Positions 52,781 to 62,989 of a stretch of DNA of 64,000 bases are shown here, piece by piece; the first letter of the stretch is position 1, and each line of letters starts with the position of its first letter. A program made the position numbers and the translations under genes. The notes below the pieces were generated by a model. The model did no database searches. It saw nothing but the letters and a program-made list of their open reading frames with translations, and was not told the DNA's origin. Source of the DNA: Aminobacter ciceronei. GTDB lineage: Bacteria > Pseudomonadota > Alphaproteobacteria > Rhizobiales > Rhizobiaceae. The stretch covers positions 1-64,000 of the forward strand of contig NZ_JACJHY010000030.1 in NCBI RefSeq assembly GCF_014138625.1. Reading direction: 5' to 3'.

Positions 52781-52798
52781 TTGGGACATTTATCCCAA
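52781..52798. promoter_or_regulatory. Inverted-repeat operator touching the Lrp/AsnC start
   Basis: TTGGGACATTTATCCCAA, a 6-bp inverted repeat with a 6-bp spacer, ends one base before the ATG at 52800. A further TCCCAA half-site lies at 52751. The spacing leaves no Shine-Dalgarno sequence. It lies in the divergent spacer with the DUF6356 operon, fitting autoregulation plus control of that operon. Confidence 0.6.
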
Positions 52799-52799
52799 G

Positions 52800-53270
52800 A
52801 TGTCTGGAGAACTCGATACGATTGATCGAAGAATACTCGCCGAACTGCAGCGCGACGGCACGCTTTCGGTCGACCAGCTGTCCGAGCGCGTCGGCCTGTC
52901 GCGCAATGCCTGCTGGCGCCGTGTCAAAAGGCTCGACGATGAGCGCTTCATCACCGGCCGGGTGGCGCTCGTCGATGCCGACAAGCTCGGCCTCGGCCTG
53001 TCGGTGTTCATCCTGGTGCGGACGTCGAGCCACGACCCCGAATGGCTGGCCAAGTTCCGCGCCGGCGTGACATCGTTTCCCGAGATCACCGGCGTCTATC
53101 GCATGTCGGGTGACCTCGACTATGTCTTGCGTGCCCGCGTCGCCGATGTGAAAGCGTATGACCGTCTTTACCAGCGCCTCATCGCCAAGGTGCCGCTGTC
53201 GGATGTCTCGGCCTCCTTCGTCATGGAGGAGATCCGCGAAACAACAGTGGTGCCGGTGGAAATTCGCTGA
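52800..53270 (+). CDS. Lrp/AsnC-family transcriptional regulator
   Basis: Feast/famine regulator. The 156-residue protein has an N-terminal helix-turn-helix (LDTIDRRILAELQRDGTLSVDQLSERVGLSRNACWRRVKRL, residues 4-45) and a RAM ligand-binding domain (about 65-145: FPEITGVYRMSGDLDYVLRARVAD). ATG 52800 begins at the family-typical MSGELD; the frame upstream to 52764 covers the operator. It may respond to an amino acid and control the divergent amidotransferase operon. Confidence 0.9.
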   Translation: MSGELDTIDRRILAELQRDGTLSVDQLSERVGLSRNACWRRVKRLDDERFITGRVALVDADKLGLGLSVFILVRTSSHDPEWLAKFRAGVTSFPEITGVYRMSGDLDYVLRARVADVKAYDRLYQRLIAKVPLSDVSASFVMEEIRETTVVPVEIR

Positions 53271-53325
53271 GTGCGACCTCTTGTGAATTGACCTCATCTG
53301 GACGCTGTCCCATAGGATCGCCGCC

Positions 53326-53805
53326 ATGACATCGACCGCCGCAACCTCTTCCGCCCCCGTCATCGGGATCGTCCGCTTGCCGCATTCGGGCGAGCTGCCC
53401 CTGCCGTCCTACGAAACGTCGGGTGCCGCCGGCATGGACCTGCGCGCCGCGGTGCCGGATGACCGGCCGCTTTTGATCCTGCCCGGCAAGCGCGCCTTGG
53501 TGCCGACCGGCCTGATCTTCGAAATACCGGAAGGTTTCGAAGGTCAAATTCGCCCGCGCTCCGGCCTTGCCTTCAAGGACGGCATCACCTGCCTCAACAC
53601 GCCGGGTACCATCGACAGCGACTATCGCGGCGAGGTCAAGGTGCTGTTGATCAACCATGGCGACGAAGACTTCTATGTCGAGCGCGGCATGCGCATCGCC
53701 CAGATCGTCATCGCATCGGTGACCCGCGCCGGGGTCGAGGAGCGCACGCTTGCCGGCGACACGTCGCGCGGCGCCGGCGGCTTCGGCTCCACGGGCACCG
53801 CGTGA
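53326..53805 (+). CDS. dut: dUTP diphosphatase (dUTPase)
   Basis: Hydrolyses dUTP to dUMP and PPi, keeping uracil out of DNA and supplying dTMP synthesis. The 159-residue trimeric-type enzyme has all five motifs: GAAGMDLRA (near 33), [10 protein letters not shown] (near 79), [18 protein letters not shown] (near 93; catalytic Asp), RIAQIVI (near 126) and the C-terminal [10 protein letters not shown] arm. It overlaps the HAD gene by 4 bp (GTGA). Confidence 0.96.
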   Translation: MTSTAATSSAPVIGIVRLPHSGELPLPSYETSGAAGMDLRAAVPDDRPLLILPGKRALVPTGLIFEIPEGFEGQIRPRSGLAFKDGITCLNTPGTIDSDYRGEVKVLLINHGDEDFYVERGMRIAQIVIASVTRAGVEERTLAGDTSRGAGGFGSTGTA

Positions 53806-54458
53806 ACAAGCCGAATCTCGTCATCTTCGACTGCGACGGCGTGCTGGTCGACACAGAGCCGCTGGCCAACCAGCGGCTCGCGGCCTGGCTGACCGAGGCG
53901 GGTTATCCCGTCAGCTACGCGGACTGCCGCCGCCAGTTCGTCGGCCGCAGTCTGGTGTCGGTGCAGAAGGAGGTCGAGGCGACGGGCGTCAGCCTTGGGC
54001 CTGACTTCGTCGAGCGCTGGTACCGCGAGCTGCCGGAGCTGTTTGCGTCAGGCGTCCAGGCGATCCCGCACGTCGAGACCTTCGTCACCGCCGTGCAGGC
54101 CGCCGGCATCGCCTATTGCGTGGCGTCGTCGGCACGGGTCAACAAGATGCATATGACGCTCGGCCAGACCGGGCTGCTGCCCTATTTCCACGACGTGCTG
54201 TTCTCGGCCACCATGGTCGAGCGCGGCAAGCCGTTTCCAGACCTGTTCCTGCACGCCGCCGGCACGATGGGCTTTGCCCCAGCCGACTGTATCGTCATCG
54301 AGGACAGCGTCGCCGGCGCCCAGGCCGGGCGTGCCGCCGGCATGCGGGTGTTCGGCTATCACCGCGACCCGCACTCCGACTGCGATGGCCTCAAGGCGGC
54401 GGGCGCCGTGCTGTTCGACGACATGCGCAAACTGGCAGGACTGATCCCGATCGCCTGA
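53802..54458 (+). CDS. HAD-superfamily phosphatase/phosphoglucomutase-like hydrolase
   Basis: Haloacid dehalogenase-fold enzyme. The 218-residue protein has motif [13 protein letters not shown] (near 8; nucleophile Asp), a helical cap, motif II VASSARV (near 108), a lysine in [13 protein letters not shown] (near 145) and motif [20 protein letters not shown] (near 167). It resembles Gph/beta-phosphoglucomutase-like phosphatases. The GTG at 53802 is coupled to dut. Substrate unknown; a housecleaning or sugar-phosphate role is plausible. Confidence 0.88.
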   Translation: MNKPNLVIFDCDGVLVDTEPLANQRLAAWLTEAGYPVSYADCRRQFVGRSLVSVQKEVEATGVSLGPDFVERWYRELPELFASGVQAIPHVETFVTAVQAAGIAYCVASSARVNKMHMTLGQTGLLPYFHDVLFSATMVERGKPFPDLFLHAAGTMGFAPADCIVIEDSVAGAQAGRAAGMRVFGYHRDPHSDCDGLKAAGAVLFDDMRKLAGLIPIA

Positions 54459-54525
54459 AACAGGGTTTGAGCCCTCCGGCGCGCCGGTCTAATATTGCCC
54501 GTCGGTTCGGATCGAGGGCGATGAC

Positions 54526-55332
54526 ATGGACAAGGGCGCGGTCTTCCGGAAACTTCACGAGGCGCCGGGCGCCTTCATCATTCCCAATCCGTGGGACATC
54601 GGCACATCAAAGCTTCTGGCTTCCTTCGGTTTCGAGGCGCTGGCGACAACCAGCGCCGGCTATGCCTTCTCGCGCGGACGGCCCGACGGTGATGTCGGCT
54701 TCGAGGAGATGATCCACCACTGCCGCGATCTGGCGCATGCCACCGGCCTGCCTGTGTCGGCCGACCTCGAGAAGGGCAAGGGCGACAGCCCCGAAAGCTC
54801 AGGTGAAACAGTCTTTGCCGCCGAGGCAGCAGGCCTTGCCGGCTGCTCGCTCGAGGACCACACCGGCGAGCCTGACCGGCCGATCTACGATTTTTCGCAT
54901 GCCGTCGAGCGCGTCACCGCGGCAGCCGAGGCTGCGCGGGCGCTGAAGGGTGACTTCGTCCTGACGGCGCGGTCGGAAAACTTTCTCTGGAACCGCCCCG
55001 ATCTCGATGACACGATCAAGCGGCTGCAGGCCTTCGAGAAGGCCGGGGCCGACGTGCTTTATGCGCCCGGGATATCAGACATCGAAATGATCCGGACGCT
55101 GTGCAGCTCTGTCACGAAACCGGTCAACGTTCTGGCGGTGCCGGGCTTCTCGGTCGCGGTGCTGGCCGAGGCCGGCGCCAAGCGCATCTCGCTCGGCTCC
55201 AAGCTGACCGCCTACGCCTTCGGCATGATGGAGCGGGCGTCGCGCGAGATGCTGGGCCAGGGCACGTTCGAATTCGCCCGCGACGGCATCGCCTATGCCA
55301 AGCTGCAGGCGATGTTCGGCCGCGAGAGCTGA
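54526..55332 (+). CDS. Isocitrate lyase/PEP mutase-superfamily protein
   Basis: TIM-barrel lyase-like protein. The 268-residue sequence has AFIIPNPWDIGTSKLLASFGFEALATTSAGYAFS at the start and VSADLEKGKGD (near 80; the metal region). GCSLEDHTG (near 108), LTARSENFLW (near 145) and ADVLYAPGISD (near 178) follow. It lacks the KKCGH loop of isocitrate lyase and is shorter, so it belongs to the 2-methylisocitrate lyase/phosphonomutase-like branch. Reaction unknown. Confidence 0.85.
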   Translation: MDKGAVFRKLHEAPGAFIIPNPWDIGTSKLLASFGFEALATTSAGYAFSRGRPDGDVGFEEMIHHCRDLAHATGLPVSADLEKGKGDSPESSGETVFAAEAAGLAGCSLEDHTGEPDRPIYDFSHAVERVTAAAEAARALKGDFVLTARSENFLWNRPDLDDTIKRLQAFEKAGADVLYAPGISDIEMIRTLCSSVTKPVNVLAVPGFSVAVLAEAGAKRISLGSKLTAYAFGMMERASREMLGQGTFEFARDGIAYAKLQAMFGRES

Positions 55333-55348
55333 ACGCCCCTTATCATCT

Positions 55349-56071
55349 TCACGCCCGCGCCATTTCAGGCCGGCGCTCGGCCGCCGACACGCTCTTGTGC
55401 AGATGCACCATCATCGCCGCGGCAAAGAGCGGGGTGAGCAGGTTGAGGATCGGCACGGCGAGGAAGGCCGCGATGACCAGACCTGCCATGAACACCATGC
55501 CGGCGTTGCGGCGGCGCAAATCCTTGGCGTCCTGCTCGGAGCGGAAGCGCATGGCGGCGAACTCGAAGAACTCGCGGCCCAGCAGGTAGCCGTTGACCAG
55601 GAAGAAGGCGCCGATGTTGACGATGGGGATGAACATCAGAAGCAGCGCCAACAAATTGCCCAATATGACGATGCCGAAGAACTTGATCGCCAGCACCAGC
55701 GAACGCAAGGCCGGCACCGGCTGCCCCGGGCGCTCCGCGGGATAGTTGGTCTTTTCGACGACCTCGGCGACATCGTCCAGAAACAGGCCGGCGACGATCG
55801 CCGTCACCGGCGCGATCAGCAAGGCGAGCCCCAGCGCCAGACCTATGCCGGCAATGATCGCGGCGATCAGGCCGAGCCAGCCGGTCCAGGCGGGCAGGCC
55901 GGGCAGCATGGCGTCGATCCATGGCCAGGCCAGCCAGTCGAACAGCTCGCGGATGCCGAACCACAGCGCGACGAGCGTAAGCAGCGTCAGCCCCAGCGTC
56001 TTCAGGAACACCGTGCGGAACTCGGCCGAAAAGAGTTGGCTTGCAGCAATGCGGGCGGCGTCGAGGATCAT
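55349..56071 (-). CDS. EI24/CysZ-family membrane protein
   Basis: Inner-membrane protein similar to the CysZ sulfate permease. The 240-residue protein has about four to six hydrophobic helices (FLKTLGLTLLTLVALWFGI; GLIAAIIAGIGLALGLALLIAPVTAIVAGLFL; FFGIVILGNLLALLLMFIPIVNIGAFFLVNGYLLGREFFEFAAMRF), including the GYLLGREFFE signature of the family. No cys genes are near, so sulfate transport is only family-based. Confidence 0.85.
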   Translation of the reverse strand: MILDAARIAASQLFSAEFRTVFLKTLGLTLLTLVALWFGIRELFDWLAWPWIDAMLPGLPAWTGWLGLIAAIIAGIGLALGLALLIAPVTAIVAGLFLDDVAEVVEKTNYPAERPGQPVPALRSLVLAIKFFGIVILGNLLALLLMFIPIVNIGAFFLVNGYLLGREFFEFAAMRFRSEQDAKDLRRRNAGMVFMAGLVIAAFLAVPILNLLTPLFAAAMMVHLHKSVSAAERRPEMARA

Positions 56072-56240
56072 GTTGGCGTGGCGTCTCCCTGTTTCCGCGC
56101 TGAGATAAGGTGCCGCGGGGCCGGCCTCAAGCGCCTGCTGCCAATTTGCCGGTAGGCAAACGCGCCGCGAGCCGCTAAACGCAATCCGTTTTGCCGACCC
56201 CTCGGCCCCTTTTTACGGCCAAAGCGCCGCGGAGACCCTG

Positions 56241-57248
56241 ATGAGCCAATATGACGTGCTGTGCATCGGCAACGCCATCGTCGACATCATCGCACAATGC
56301 GACGAGGCCTTTCTCACCGACAACGGCATCATCAAGGGGGCGATGAACCTGATCGACGCCGAGCGCGCCGAACTGCTCTATTCCCGCATGGGCCCGGCGA
56401 TCGAGGCCTCGGGCGGCTCGGCCGGCAACACCGCTGCCGGCATCGCCAGCTTCGGCGGCCGCTCGGCCTATTTCGGCAAGGTTTCCCGCGACCACCTCGG
56501 CGAGGTCTTCACGCACGACATCCGCGCCCAGGGCGTCGCCTTCGACACAACGCCGCTTGAAGGAGGGCCGCTCGACGGCACGCCGCCGACGGCACGCTCG
56601 ATGATCCTCGTCACCCCCGACGGCGAGCGTTCGATGAACACCTATCTCGGCGCCTGCGTCGAGCTCGGGCCGGACGATGTCGAGGCCGACAAGGCAAGCG
56701 GAGCCAAGGTCACCTATTTCGAAGGCTATCTGTGGGATCCGCCGCTGGCCAAGGAAGCGATCCGCATGACCGCAGCCCACGCGCATGCCGCCGGCCGCGA
56801 AGTGTCGATGACGCTGTCGGATTCGTTCTGCGTCGACCGCTACCGCGCCGAGTTCCTCGAGCTGATGCGCTCGGGCACCGTCGACATCGTCTTTGCCAAC
56901 AGCCACGAGATCAAGTCGCTCTACGAGACGTCGTCGTTCGACGAGGCACTGTCGCTGATCCGCAAGGACTGCAAGATTGCCGCTGTCACCCGCTCGGAGA
57001 AGGGCTCGGTCATCGTGCGCGGCGACGAGACGGTGGTGATCCAGGCGACCGAGATCCGCGAGCTGGTCGACACGACAGGCGCCGGCGACCTCTATGCCGC
57101 CGGTTTCCTCTATGGCTACACGCAAGGCCGTTCGCTCAAGGATTGCGGCGACCTCGGCTCGCTGGCCGCCGGCCTGGTGATCCAGCAGATCGGCCCACGC
57201 CCACGACAAAATTTGAAGCGCGAGGCCGAACAGGCGGGATTGCTCTGA
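56241..57248 (+). CDS. PfkB-family sugar/nucleoside kinase (adenosine kinase-like)
   Basis: Ribokinase-fold kinase. The 335-residue protein has LCIGNAIVDIIAQCD (near 6), ASGGSAGNTAAGIASFGG (near 55) and FGKVSRDHLGEVF (near 79). The C-terminal LVDTTGAGDLYAAGFLYG (near 275; catalytic Asp) and QIGPRPRQNLKREAEQAG end match the adenosine-kinase-like proteins of alphaproteobacteria. It stands alone, flanked by a repeat gap. Substrate not assigned. Confidence 0.88.
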   Translation: MSQYDVLCIGNAIVDIIAQCDEAFLTDNGIIKGAMNLIDAERAELLYSRMGPAIEASGGSAGNTAAGIASFGGRSAYFGKVSRDHLGEVFTHDIRAQGVAFDTTPLEGGPLDGTPPTARSMILVTPDGERSMNTYLGACVELGPDDVEADKASGAKVTYFEGYLWDPPLAKEAIRMTAAHAHAAGREVSMTLSDSFCVDRYRAEFLELMRSGTVDIVFANSHEIKSLYETSSFDEALSLIRKDCKIAAVTRSEKGSVIVRGDETVVIQATEIRELVDTTGAGDLYAAGFLYGYTQGRSLKDCGDLGSLAAGLVIQQIGPRPRQNLKREAEQAGLL

Positions 57249-57765
57249 GGTCTTCCTTCGCCCCGTTTACGGGGAGAAGGTGCCCCGCAGGGGCGGATGA
57301 GGGGCGGCGGAAACCTGCCCGCTCTCATTCCTCCCCCCCCTCTGTCCTGCCGGACATCTCCCCCGCAAGGGGGGAGATCAGCCTTCACTTCAGCCTTCGC
57401 CAATCACCAACTTCCTGTTGATTGCCGCCATTTCAGAACGGGCGTCACGGAAGCGGGGCCGTACCCTCAATATTGCATCGTCCCGCGCACCCCGTCCGAA
57501 GGTGAACCTTCGGACGGCCCGGGCAGCAGGCTACGTCAGCCACCTGTCGGAACCGCCGGCTCCTTCCCGATCGGGACTCAAATCAGGCTTGCCTGCGCAT
57601 ATAGCGCCGATGCGGCCCCCGCGATCCTTCGCCCCCCTCTGCCCTGCCGGGCATCTCCCCCGCAAGGAGGGAGATCAGCAGCTTCGACGCTTCGCCCAAT
57701 CGGCAGACGGCGCAAGGAGGGCGGCGGCGCCAGCCCTTCGCTACCGCTCAGGGCCTTTAGCCGCT
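57249..57765. repeat. Repeat-rich intergenic gap between the PfkB gene and maeB
   Basis: This 517-bp gap shows no gene. It holds a CCCCGT/ACGGGG hairpin right after the PfkB stop (near 57,260) and two copies of the CATCTCCCCCGCAAGG element (near 57,355 and 57,652). Each is preceded by a CCCCCCTCTG stretch, as at 141-150. These are members of the window-wide palindromic family. Confidence 0.65.
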
Positions 57766-57791
57766 CGAAAAGCCCATTTGGGGGCTTTTCG
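57766..57791 (-). terminator. Rho-independent terminator of maeB
   Basis: CGAAAAGCCC and GGGCTTTTCG form a 10-bp stem with a 6-nt loop, 20 bp beyond the maeB stop on the minus strand. The A- and T-runs at the ends make it work in either direction. Confidence 0.65.
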
Positions 57792-57811
57792 TTCGCTGCG
57801 CGAACCGCGCC

Positions 57812-60100
57812 TCAAGCCCCCGCGTTATACGCCGCGATTGCCGCCATGTTGACGATGTCTGAGTCCTTGGCATTCAGCGGCACGATCTGGACCGGCTTGT
57901 TGAGACCGACCAGCAACGGGCCGATGACGGTGGAGCCGCCGAGTTCCTGCAGCATCTTGGTCGAGATCGCCGCCGAGTGGAAGGCCGGCATGACCAGCAC
58001 GTTGGCGGCACCGGAGAGGCGGCAGAAGGGGTATTGCTGCTGCATCAGGCGATGGTTGAGGGCGACGTCGGCGGCCATTTCGCCGTCATATTCGAAATCG
58101 ACGCGGCGCTTGTCGAGGATCTTGACCGCTTCCTGGACACGCTCGGAGCGCTCGCCGGCCGGATGGCCGAAGGTCGAGTAGGCGAGCATCGCCACGCGCG
58201 GCTCGTAGCCCATGCGCCGTGCGAAATGCGCGGCTTCCTCGGCAATGTCGGCGATCTGCTCGGCATTGGGCATGTCGTGAACGGCGGTGTCGGCAACGAT
58301 GACGGTGCGCCCGCGGGCGAGCACGATCGACACGCCGATGACGCGGTGGCCGGGCTTGGCGTCGATGACGCGGCGGACGTCTTCGAGCACCGTCGAGTAA
58401 TTGCGGGTGACGCCTGTCACGACCCCGTCGGCATCGCCGAGCGCCACCATGCAGGCGGCGAAATGGTTGCGGTCGTTGTTGATCAGGCGCTGGCAGTCGC
58501 GCAAAAGGTAGCCCTTGCGCTGCAACCGCTCGTAGAGAAAGTCGGCATAGATGGCGTTGCGGCGTGACAGCCGCGCATTGATGATCTCGAGACCCGGCTT
58601 GTTGAGGTCGATGCCGGCCTGGCGAGCGTTTTCCTTGATGATGTCGTCGCGACCGAGAAGGATGGCGGTGCCGAGCTTCTGGTTCACATAAGACACGGCG
58701 GCGCGCATGACCTGCTCTTCCTCGCCCTCGGCGAAGACGATGCGCTTGGGCTGGCGCCGGACCCGGTCATAGATGCGCTGCAAGGTCGAGGCGATCGGGT
58801 CGCGGCGGGCGGAGAGCTCGTTGGCGTATTTGTCGAGATCGAGGATCGGCCGGCCGGCGACGCCCGATTCCATGGCGGCCTTGGCGACCGCGATCGGGAT
58901 CGCCGAGATCAGGCGCGGGTCGAACGGCACCGGGATGATGTAGTTGGGACCGAATTTCGGCCGGTTGCCCTGATAGGCGGCGGCGACGTCGTCGGGTACA
59001 TCCTGGCGGGCGAGCTCGGCCAGCGCGTTGGCGGCGGCGACCTTCATGGCGTCGTTGATGGTTGTCGCGCGGACATCGAGCGCGCCGCGGAAGATGTAGG
59101 GGAAGCCGAGCACGTTGTTGACCTGGTTCGGATAGTCCGAACGGCCGGTCGCCATGATGGCGTCGGTGCGGATCTCGGCGACTTCCTCGGGCGTGATCTC
59201 CGGATCGGGATTGGCCATGGCGAAGATGATCGGGTTCTTGGCCATGGACTGGATCATGGCCGGTGTCAGCGCGCCCTTGGCCGAGAGGCCGAAGACGATG
59301 TCGGCACCGTCCATGGCGTCGGCCAGCGAACGCGCCTCGGTCTTGACCGCATGCGCCGACTTCCACTGGTTCATGCCTTCGGTGCGGCCCTGGTAGACCA
59401 CGCCCTTGGTGTCGCACAAAATGACATTGTCAGGCGTGAAGCCCATCGACTTGATCAGCTCGATGCAGGCAATGCCGGCGGAACCGGCGCCATTGCAGAC
59501 CAGCTTGGCCGTCTTCATGTCGCGGCCGGTGATTTCGAGCGCGTTGATCAGGCCGGCGGCGGCGATGATGGCGGTGCCGTGCTGGTCGTCATGGAAGACG
59601 GGGATGTCCATCAGCTCGCGCAGGCGCTGCTCGATGATGAAGCATTCGGGCGCCTTGATGTCCTCGAGATTGATGCCGCCGAAGGACGGCCCGAGGAAAC
59701 GCACGCAGTTGATGAATTCGTCGGCGTCCTCGGTGTCGACCTCGAGGTCGATGGAATCGACGTCGGCGAAGCGCTTGAACAGCACCGCCTTGCCCTCCAT
59801 GACCGGCTTGGAGGCCAGCGCGCCGAGATTGCCCAAGCCGAGGATGGCGGTGCCGTTGGAGATGACGGCGACCATGTTGCCGCGGGTGGTGTAGTCATAG
59901 GCGCGCGAGGGATCCTCGGCGATGGCCTTCACCGGCACGGCGACGCCGGGCGAATAGGCGAGGCTGAGGTCGCGCTGCGTCGCCATCGGCTTGGTCGGAT
60001 TGATCTCGAGCTTGCCCGGGCGGCCCATGGCATGGAAGTCGAGCGCTTCCTGAGCGGAGACGGAGGGACCGGAATTGTCGGGTTTCCTGGTAGTTGCCAT
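57812..60100 (-). CDS. maeB: NADP-type malic enzyme fused to a phosphotransacetylase-like domain
   Basis: Oxidatively decarboxylates malate to pyruvate with reduction of NAD(P)+. In the 762-residue fusion, the malic domain (about 20-425) has the SLAYSPGVAVP start and the HDDQHGTAIIAAAGLINAL signature (near 163), plus a Rossmann fold (KLVCNGAGSAGIACIELI). A phosphotransacetylase-like domain (about 440-762: RIVFAEGEEEQVMRAA, VIVADTAVHDMPNAEQIADIAEEAA) follows; it is regulatory rather than catalytic in this class. Usual length for Rhizobiales. It is divergent from mutS across 120 bp. Confidence 0.95.
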   Translation of the reverse strand: MATTRKPDNSGPSVSAQEALDFHAMGRPGKLEINPTKPMATQRDLSLAYSPGVAVPVKAIAEDPSRAYDYTTRGNMVAVISNGTAILGLGNLGALASKPVMEGKAVLFKRFADVDSIDLEVDTEDADEFINCVRFLGPSFGGINLEDIKAPECFIIEQRLRELMDIPVFHDDQHGTAIIAAAGLINALEITGRDMKTAKLVCNGAGSAGIACIELIKSMGFTPDNVILCDTKGVVYQGRTEGMNQWKSAHAVKTEARSLADAMDGADIVFGLSAKGALTPAMIQSMAKNPIIFAMANPDPEITPEEVAEIRTDAIMATGRSDYPNQVNNVLGFPYIFRGALDVRATTINDAMKVAAANALAELARQDVPDDVAAAYQGNRPKFGPNYIIPVPFDPRLISAIPIAVAKAAMESGVAGRPILDLDKYANELSARRDPIASTLQRIYDRVRRQPKRIVFAEGEEEQVMRAAVSYVNQKLGTAILLGRDDIIKENARQAGIDLNKPGLEIINARLSRRNAIYADFLYERLQRKGYLLRDCQRLINNDRNHFAACMVALGDADGVVTGVTRNYSTVLEDVRRVIDAKPGHRVIGVSIVLARGRTVIVADTAVHDMPNAEQIADIAEEAAHFARRMGYEPRVAMLAYSTFGHPAGERSERVQEAVKILDKRRVDFEYDGEMAADVALNHRLMQQQYPFCRLSGAANVLVMPAFHSAAISTKMLQELGGSTVIGPLLVGLNKPVQIVPLNAKDSDIVNMAAIAAYNAGA

Positions 60101-60220
60101 GGTGAGAAGCGTTCCTGTCCCTTAAATTTCTTTTTGTGGAGCGTTTTGGATTAAGGCTACACATCAGCGCTGTAAACCGCCAAGCAGACGAGGGAATTTC
60201 CTTTTTTCGAAGGTTCAGGC

Positions 60221-62965
60221 GTGAACGACCGACCGATAATCGCTGCGGAAGCTGACTTTGCGGAAGCCGGAGGGGAAAGCCGGGCCGAAGCCCCGGTGCA
60301 TGCCGCGCCGACGCCGATGATGGAACAGTATATGGAGATCAAGGCGGCGAACCCGGATTCGCTGCTGTTCTATCGCATGGGCGACTTCTACGAGCTGTTC
60401 TTCGACGACGCCGAGAAGGCCTCGCGCGCGCTCGGCATCGTGCTGACCAAGCGCGGCAAGCACCAGGGCCAGGACATCCCGATGTGCGGGGTGCCGATCC
60501 ATGCCGCCGACGACTATCTGCAGAAGCTGATCGGGCAAGGCTACCGGGTCGCCGTGTGCGAGCAGGTGGAAGACCCGGCCGAGGCCAAGAAGCGCGGCTC
60601 GAAGTCAGTGGTCAAGCGCGACGTGGTGCGGCTGGTGACGCCTGGCACCATCACCGAAGACAAGCTTTTGGCGCCGCAGGAATCGAATTTCCTGATGGCG
60701 CTGGGGCGGGTCAAGGGCGCGGGCGAAGCCAGCCTGGCGATCGCCTGGATCGAGATCTCGACCGGCATCTTCCGCGTCGCCGAGACGACGCCGGAACGGC
60801 TTTCGGCCGACATCTTCCGCGTCGACCCGCGCGAGCTGATCGTCGCCGAACCTGCCTTCCATGACGAGGAGCTGCGCCCGAGCTTCGATCTGGTCGGCCG
60901 CATCGTCAACCCGCAGCCGCCGAGCCTGTTCGATTCGACCTCGGCGCCCAGCCGCATCGCCCGTTTCTACGACGTGGCGACGCCGGACAGTTTTGGCGCG
61001 TTTTCGCGCGCCGAACTGTCGGCCATCTCCGGCGTCATCGCCTATGTCGAAAAGACCCAAAAGGCCGAGCGGCCGCCTTTGTCGCGGCCCGAGCGCGAGC
61101 AGTCGGGCACCACGCTGTTCATCGACCCGGCGACACGCGCCAATCTCGAATTGTTGCGCACCCTGTCGGGCGGCCGCGACGGCTCGCTGTTCCGCGCCAT
61201 CGACCGTACGGTGACGGGCGGCGGCGCGCGCCTGCTCGCCGACCGGCTGATGTCGCCGCTGACAGATCCCGAAGCCATCGGCGCCAGGCTGGACGCAGTG
61301 TCGTTCTTCACCGGCGAAATGCGGCTGACCGATGCGCTCAGGCTCAGCCTGAAGGGCGTCGCCGACATGCCGCGCGCGCTGTCGCGGCTGGCGCTCAACC
61401 GCGGCGGGCCGCGCGATCTCGGCGCGCTGCGTTCGGGATTCTCGGCGGCGCGCACCATTGCCGGGTTGTTTGCGGGCGCTTCCCTGCCGAAGCAGCTGGC
61501 GGCGGCGATCGCGGCGATATCGGCCCTGCCCACAGGCTTGGCCGACCATCTCGACGTGGCGCTGGGCGAGGAGCTGCCGCTTCTCAAGCGCGACGGCGGT
61601 TTTGTCCGCGCCGGCTATCATCCGGAACTCGATGAGATGCGGGCGCTGCGCGACCAGTCGCGCCGGGTGATCGCCGGCATGGAGCGCGACCTGATCGAGG
61701 AGACGGGCATCCGCTCGCTCAAGATCCGCCACAACAACGTGCTCGGCTACTACATCGAGGTGACGGCGAACAACCAGACGGCCCTGAACGGCAGCGACGA
61801 GGCCAAGGCGCGCTTCATCCACCGCCAGACCATGGCGAATGCGATGCGCTTCACCACCACCGAGCTCGCCGGCCTCGAGACCAAGATCGCCAATGCCGCC
61901 GACCGGGCGCTGACCATCGAACTCCAGGCCTTCGACCAGTTGGTCGGCGAGGCAGTGACCCACGCCCAGGCGATCCGGTCAGGCGCCGACGCGCTGTCCG
62001 TGCTCGACGTGTCGGCGGCGCTCGCCGTGCTCGCCCAGAACGAGGCGTGGTGCCGGCCCGAGGTCGACGCCAGCCTCGCCTTCGACATTTTTGGTGGACG
62101 CCACCCGGTGGTCGAGCAGTCGCTGAGGCGCGAGGCGGCAGCCCCCTTCGTCGCCAATGACTGTACGCTGTCGCCTGACGGCAACGACAGGAACGGCGCC
62201 ATCTGGCTGCTCACCGGCCCGAACATGGGTGGTAAGTCGACCTTCCTGCGCCAGAACGCGCTGATCGCCATCCTCGCCCAGATGGGGTCGTTCGTACCCG
62301 CCGAGCGTGCGCATATCGGCGTGGTCGATCGGCTGTTCTCCCGCGTCGGCGCCTCGGACGATCTGGCGCGCGGGCGCTCGACCTTCATGGTCGAGATGGT
62401 CGAGACCGCCGCCATCCTCAACCAGGCGGGCGAGCGCACGCTTGTCATCCTCGACGAGATCGGTCGGGGTACCGCCACCTTCGACGGCCTGTCGATCGCC
62501 TGGGCGGCAGTCGAATATCTGCACGAGAAGAACCGCTGCCGCGCCATCTTCGCCACCCATTTCCACGAACTGACGGCACTTTCCGGCAAGCTCGGCCGCC
62601 TGCACAATGTGACGATGCGGGTAAAGGAGTGGGAAGGCGAAGTGGTGTTCCTGCACGAGGTCGGCAAGGGGGCCGCCGACCGCTCCTACGGCGTGCAGGT
62701 GGCCCGCCTCGCCGGCCTGCCCGATGTCGTGGTGGCGCGCGCCAAGGAGGTGCTGCACCAGCTCGAGGAAAGCGAGACGTCAGGCAAAGCCGACCGCCTT
62801 GTCGACGACCTGCCGCTGTTCTCGGTGGCGGTGAGACGCGAGGCGACGAAACCCGTCGCCAATGACGCACTGACCAAGGCACTGGAGGGGCTGAGCCCCG
62901 ACGAAATGACCCCGCGCGAGGCACTGGACGCGCTGTATAGGCTGAAGGGGCTGGCGGCGAGCTAA
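60221..62965 (+). CDS. mutS: DNA mismatch repair protein MutS
   Basis: ATPase that recognises base mismatches and small loops to start methyl-independent or strand-directed repair. The 914-residue protein has the mismatch-contacting F-x-E in [13 protein letters not shown] (near 52). A lever/clamp core follows, then the C-terminal ABC ATPase with Walker [15 protein letters not shown] (near 665), [20 protein letters not shown] (near 707) and Walker [17 protein letters not shown] (near 744). Start is GTG 60221 with AAGG upstream. The N-terminus has a 30-residue extension. Confidence 0.96.
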   Translation: MNDRPIIAAEADFAEAGGESRAEAPVHAAPTPMMEQYMEIKAANPDSLLFYRMGDFYELFFDDAEKASRALGIVLTKRGKHQGQDIPMCGVPIHAADDYLQKLIGQGYRVAVCEQVEDPAEAKKRGSKSVVKRDVVRLVTPGTITEDKLLAPQESNFLMALGRVKGAGEASLAIAWIEISTGIFRVAETTPERLSADIFRVDPRELIVAEPAFHDEELRPSFDLVGRIVNPQPPSLFDSTSAPSRIARFYDVATPDSFGAFSRAELSAISGVIAYVEKTQKAERPPLSRPEREQSGTTLFIDPATRANLELLRTLSGGRDGSLFRAIDRTVTGGGARLLADRLMSPLTDPEAIGARLDAVSFFTGEMRLTDALRLSLKGVADMPRALSRLALNRGGPRDLGALRSGFSAARTIAGLFAGASLPKQLAAAIAAISALPTGLADHLDVALGEELPLLKRDGGFVRAGYHPELDEMRALRDQSRRVIAGMERDLIEETGIRSLKIRHNNVLGYYIEVTANNQTALNGSDEAKARFIHRQTMANAMRFTTTELAGLETKIANAADRALTIELQAFDQLVGEAVTHAQAIRSGADALSVLDVSAALAVLAQNEAWCRPEVDASLAFDIFGGRHPVVEQSLRREAAAPFVANDCTLSPDGNDRNGAIWLLTGPNMGGKSTFLRQNALIAILAQMGSFVPAERAHIGVVDRLFSRVGASDDLARGRSTFMVEMVETAAILNQAGERTLVILDEIGRGTATFDGLSIAWAAVEYLHEKNRCRAIFATHFHELTALSGKLGRLHNVTMRVKEWEGEVVFLHEVGKGAADRSYGVQVARLAGLPDVVVARAKEVLHQLEESETSGKADRLVDDLPLFSVAVRREATKPVANDALTKALEGLSPDEMTPREALDALYRLKGLAAS

Positions 62966-62989
62966 GCAGCGGTTAGTAGCGGAGACGGC

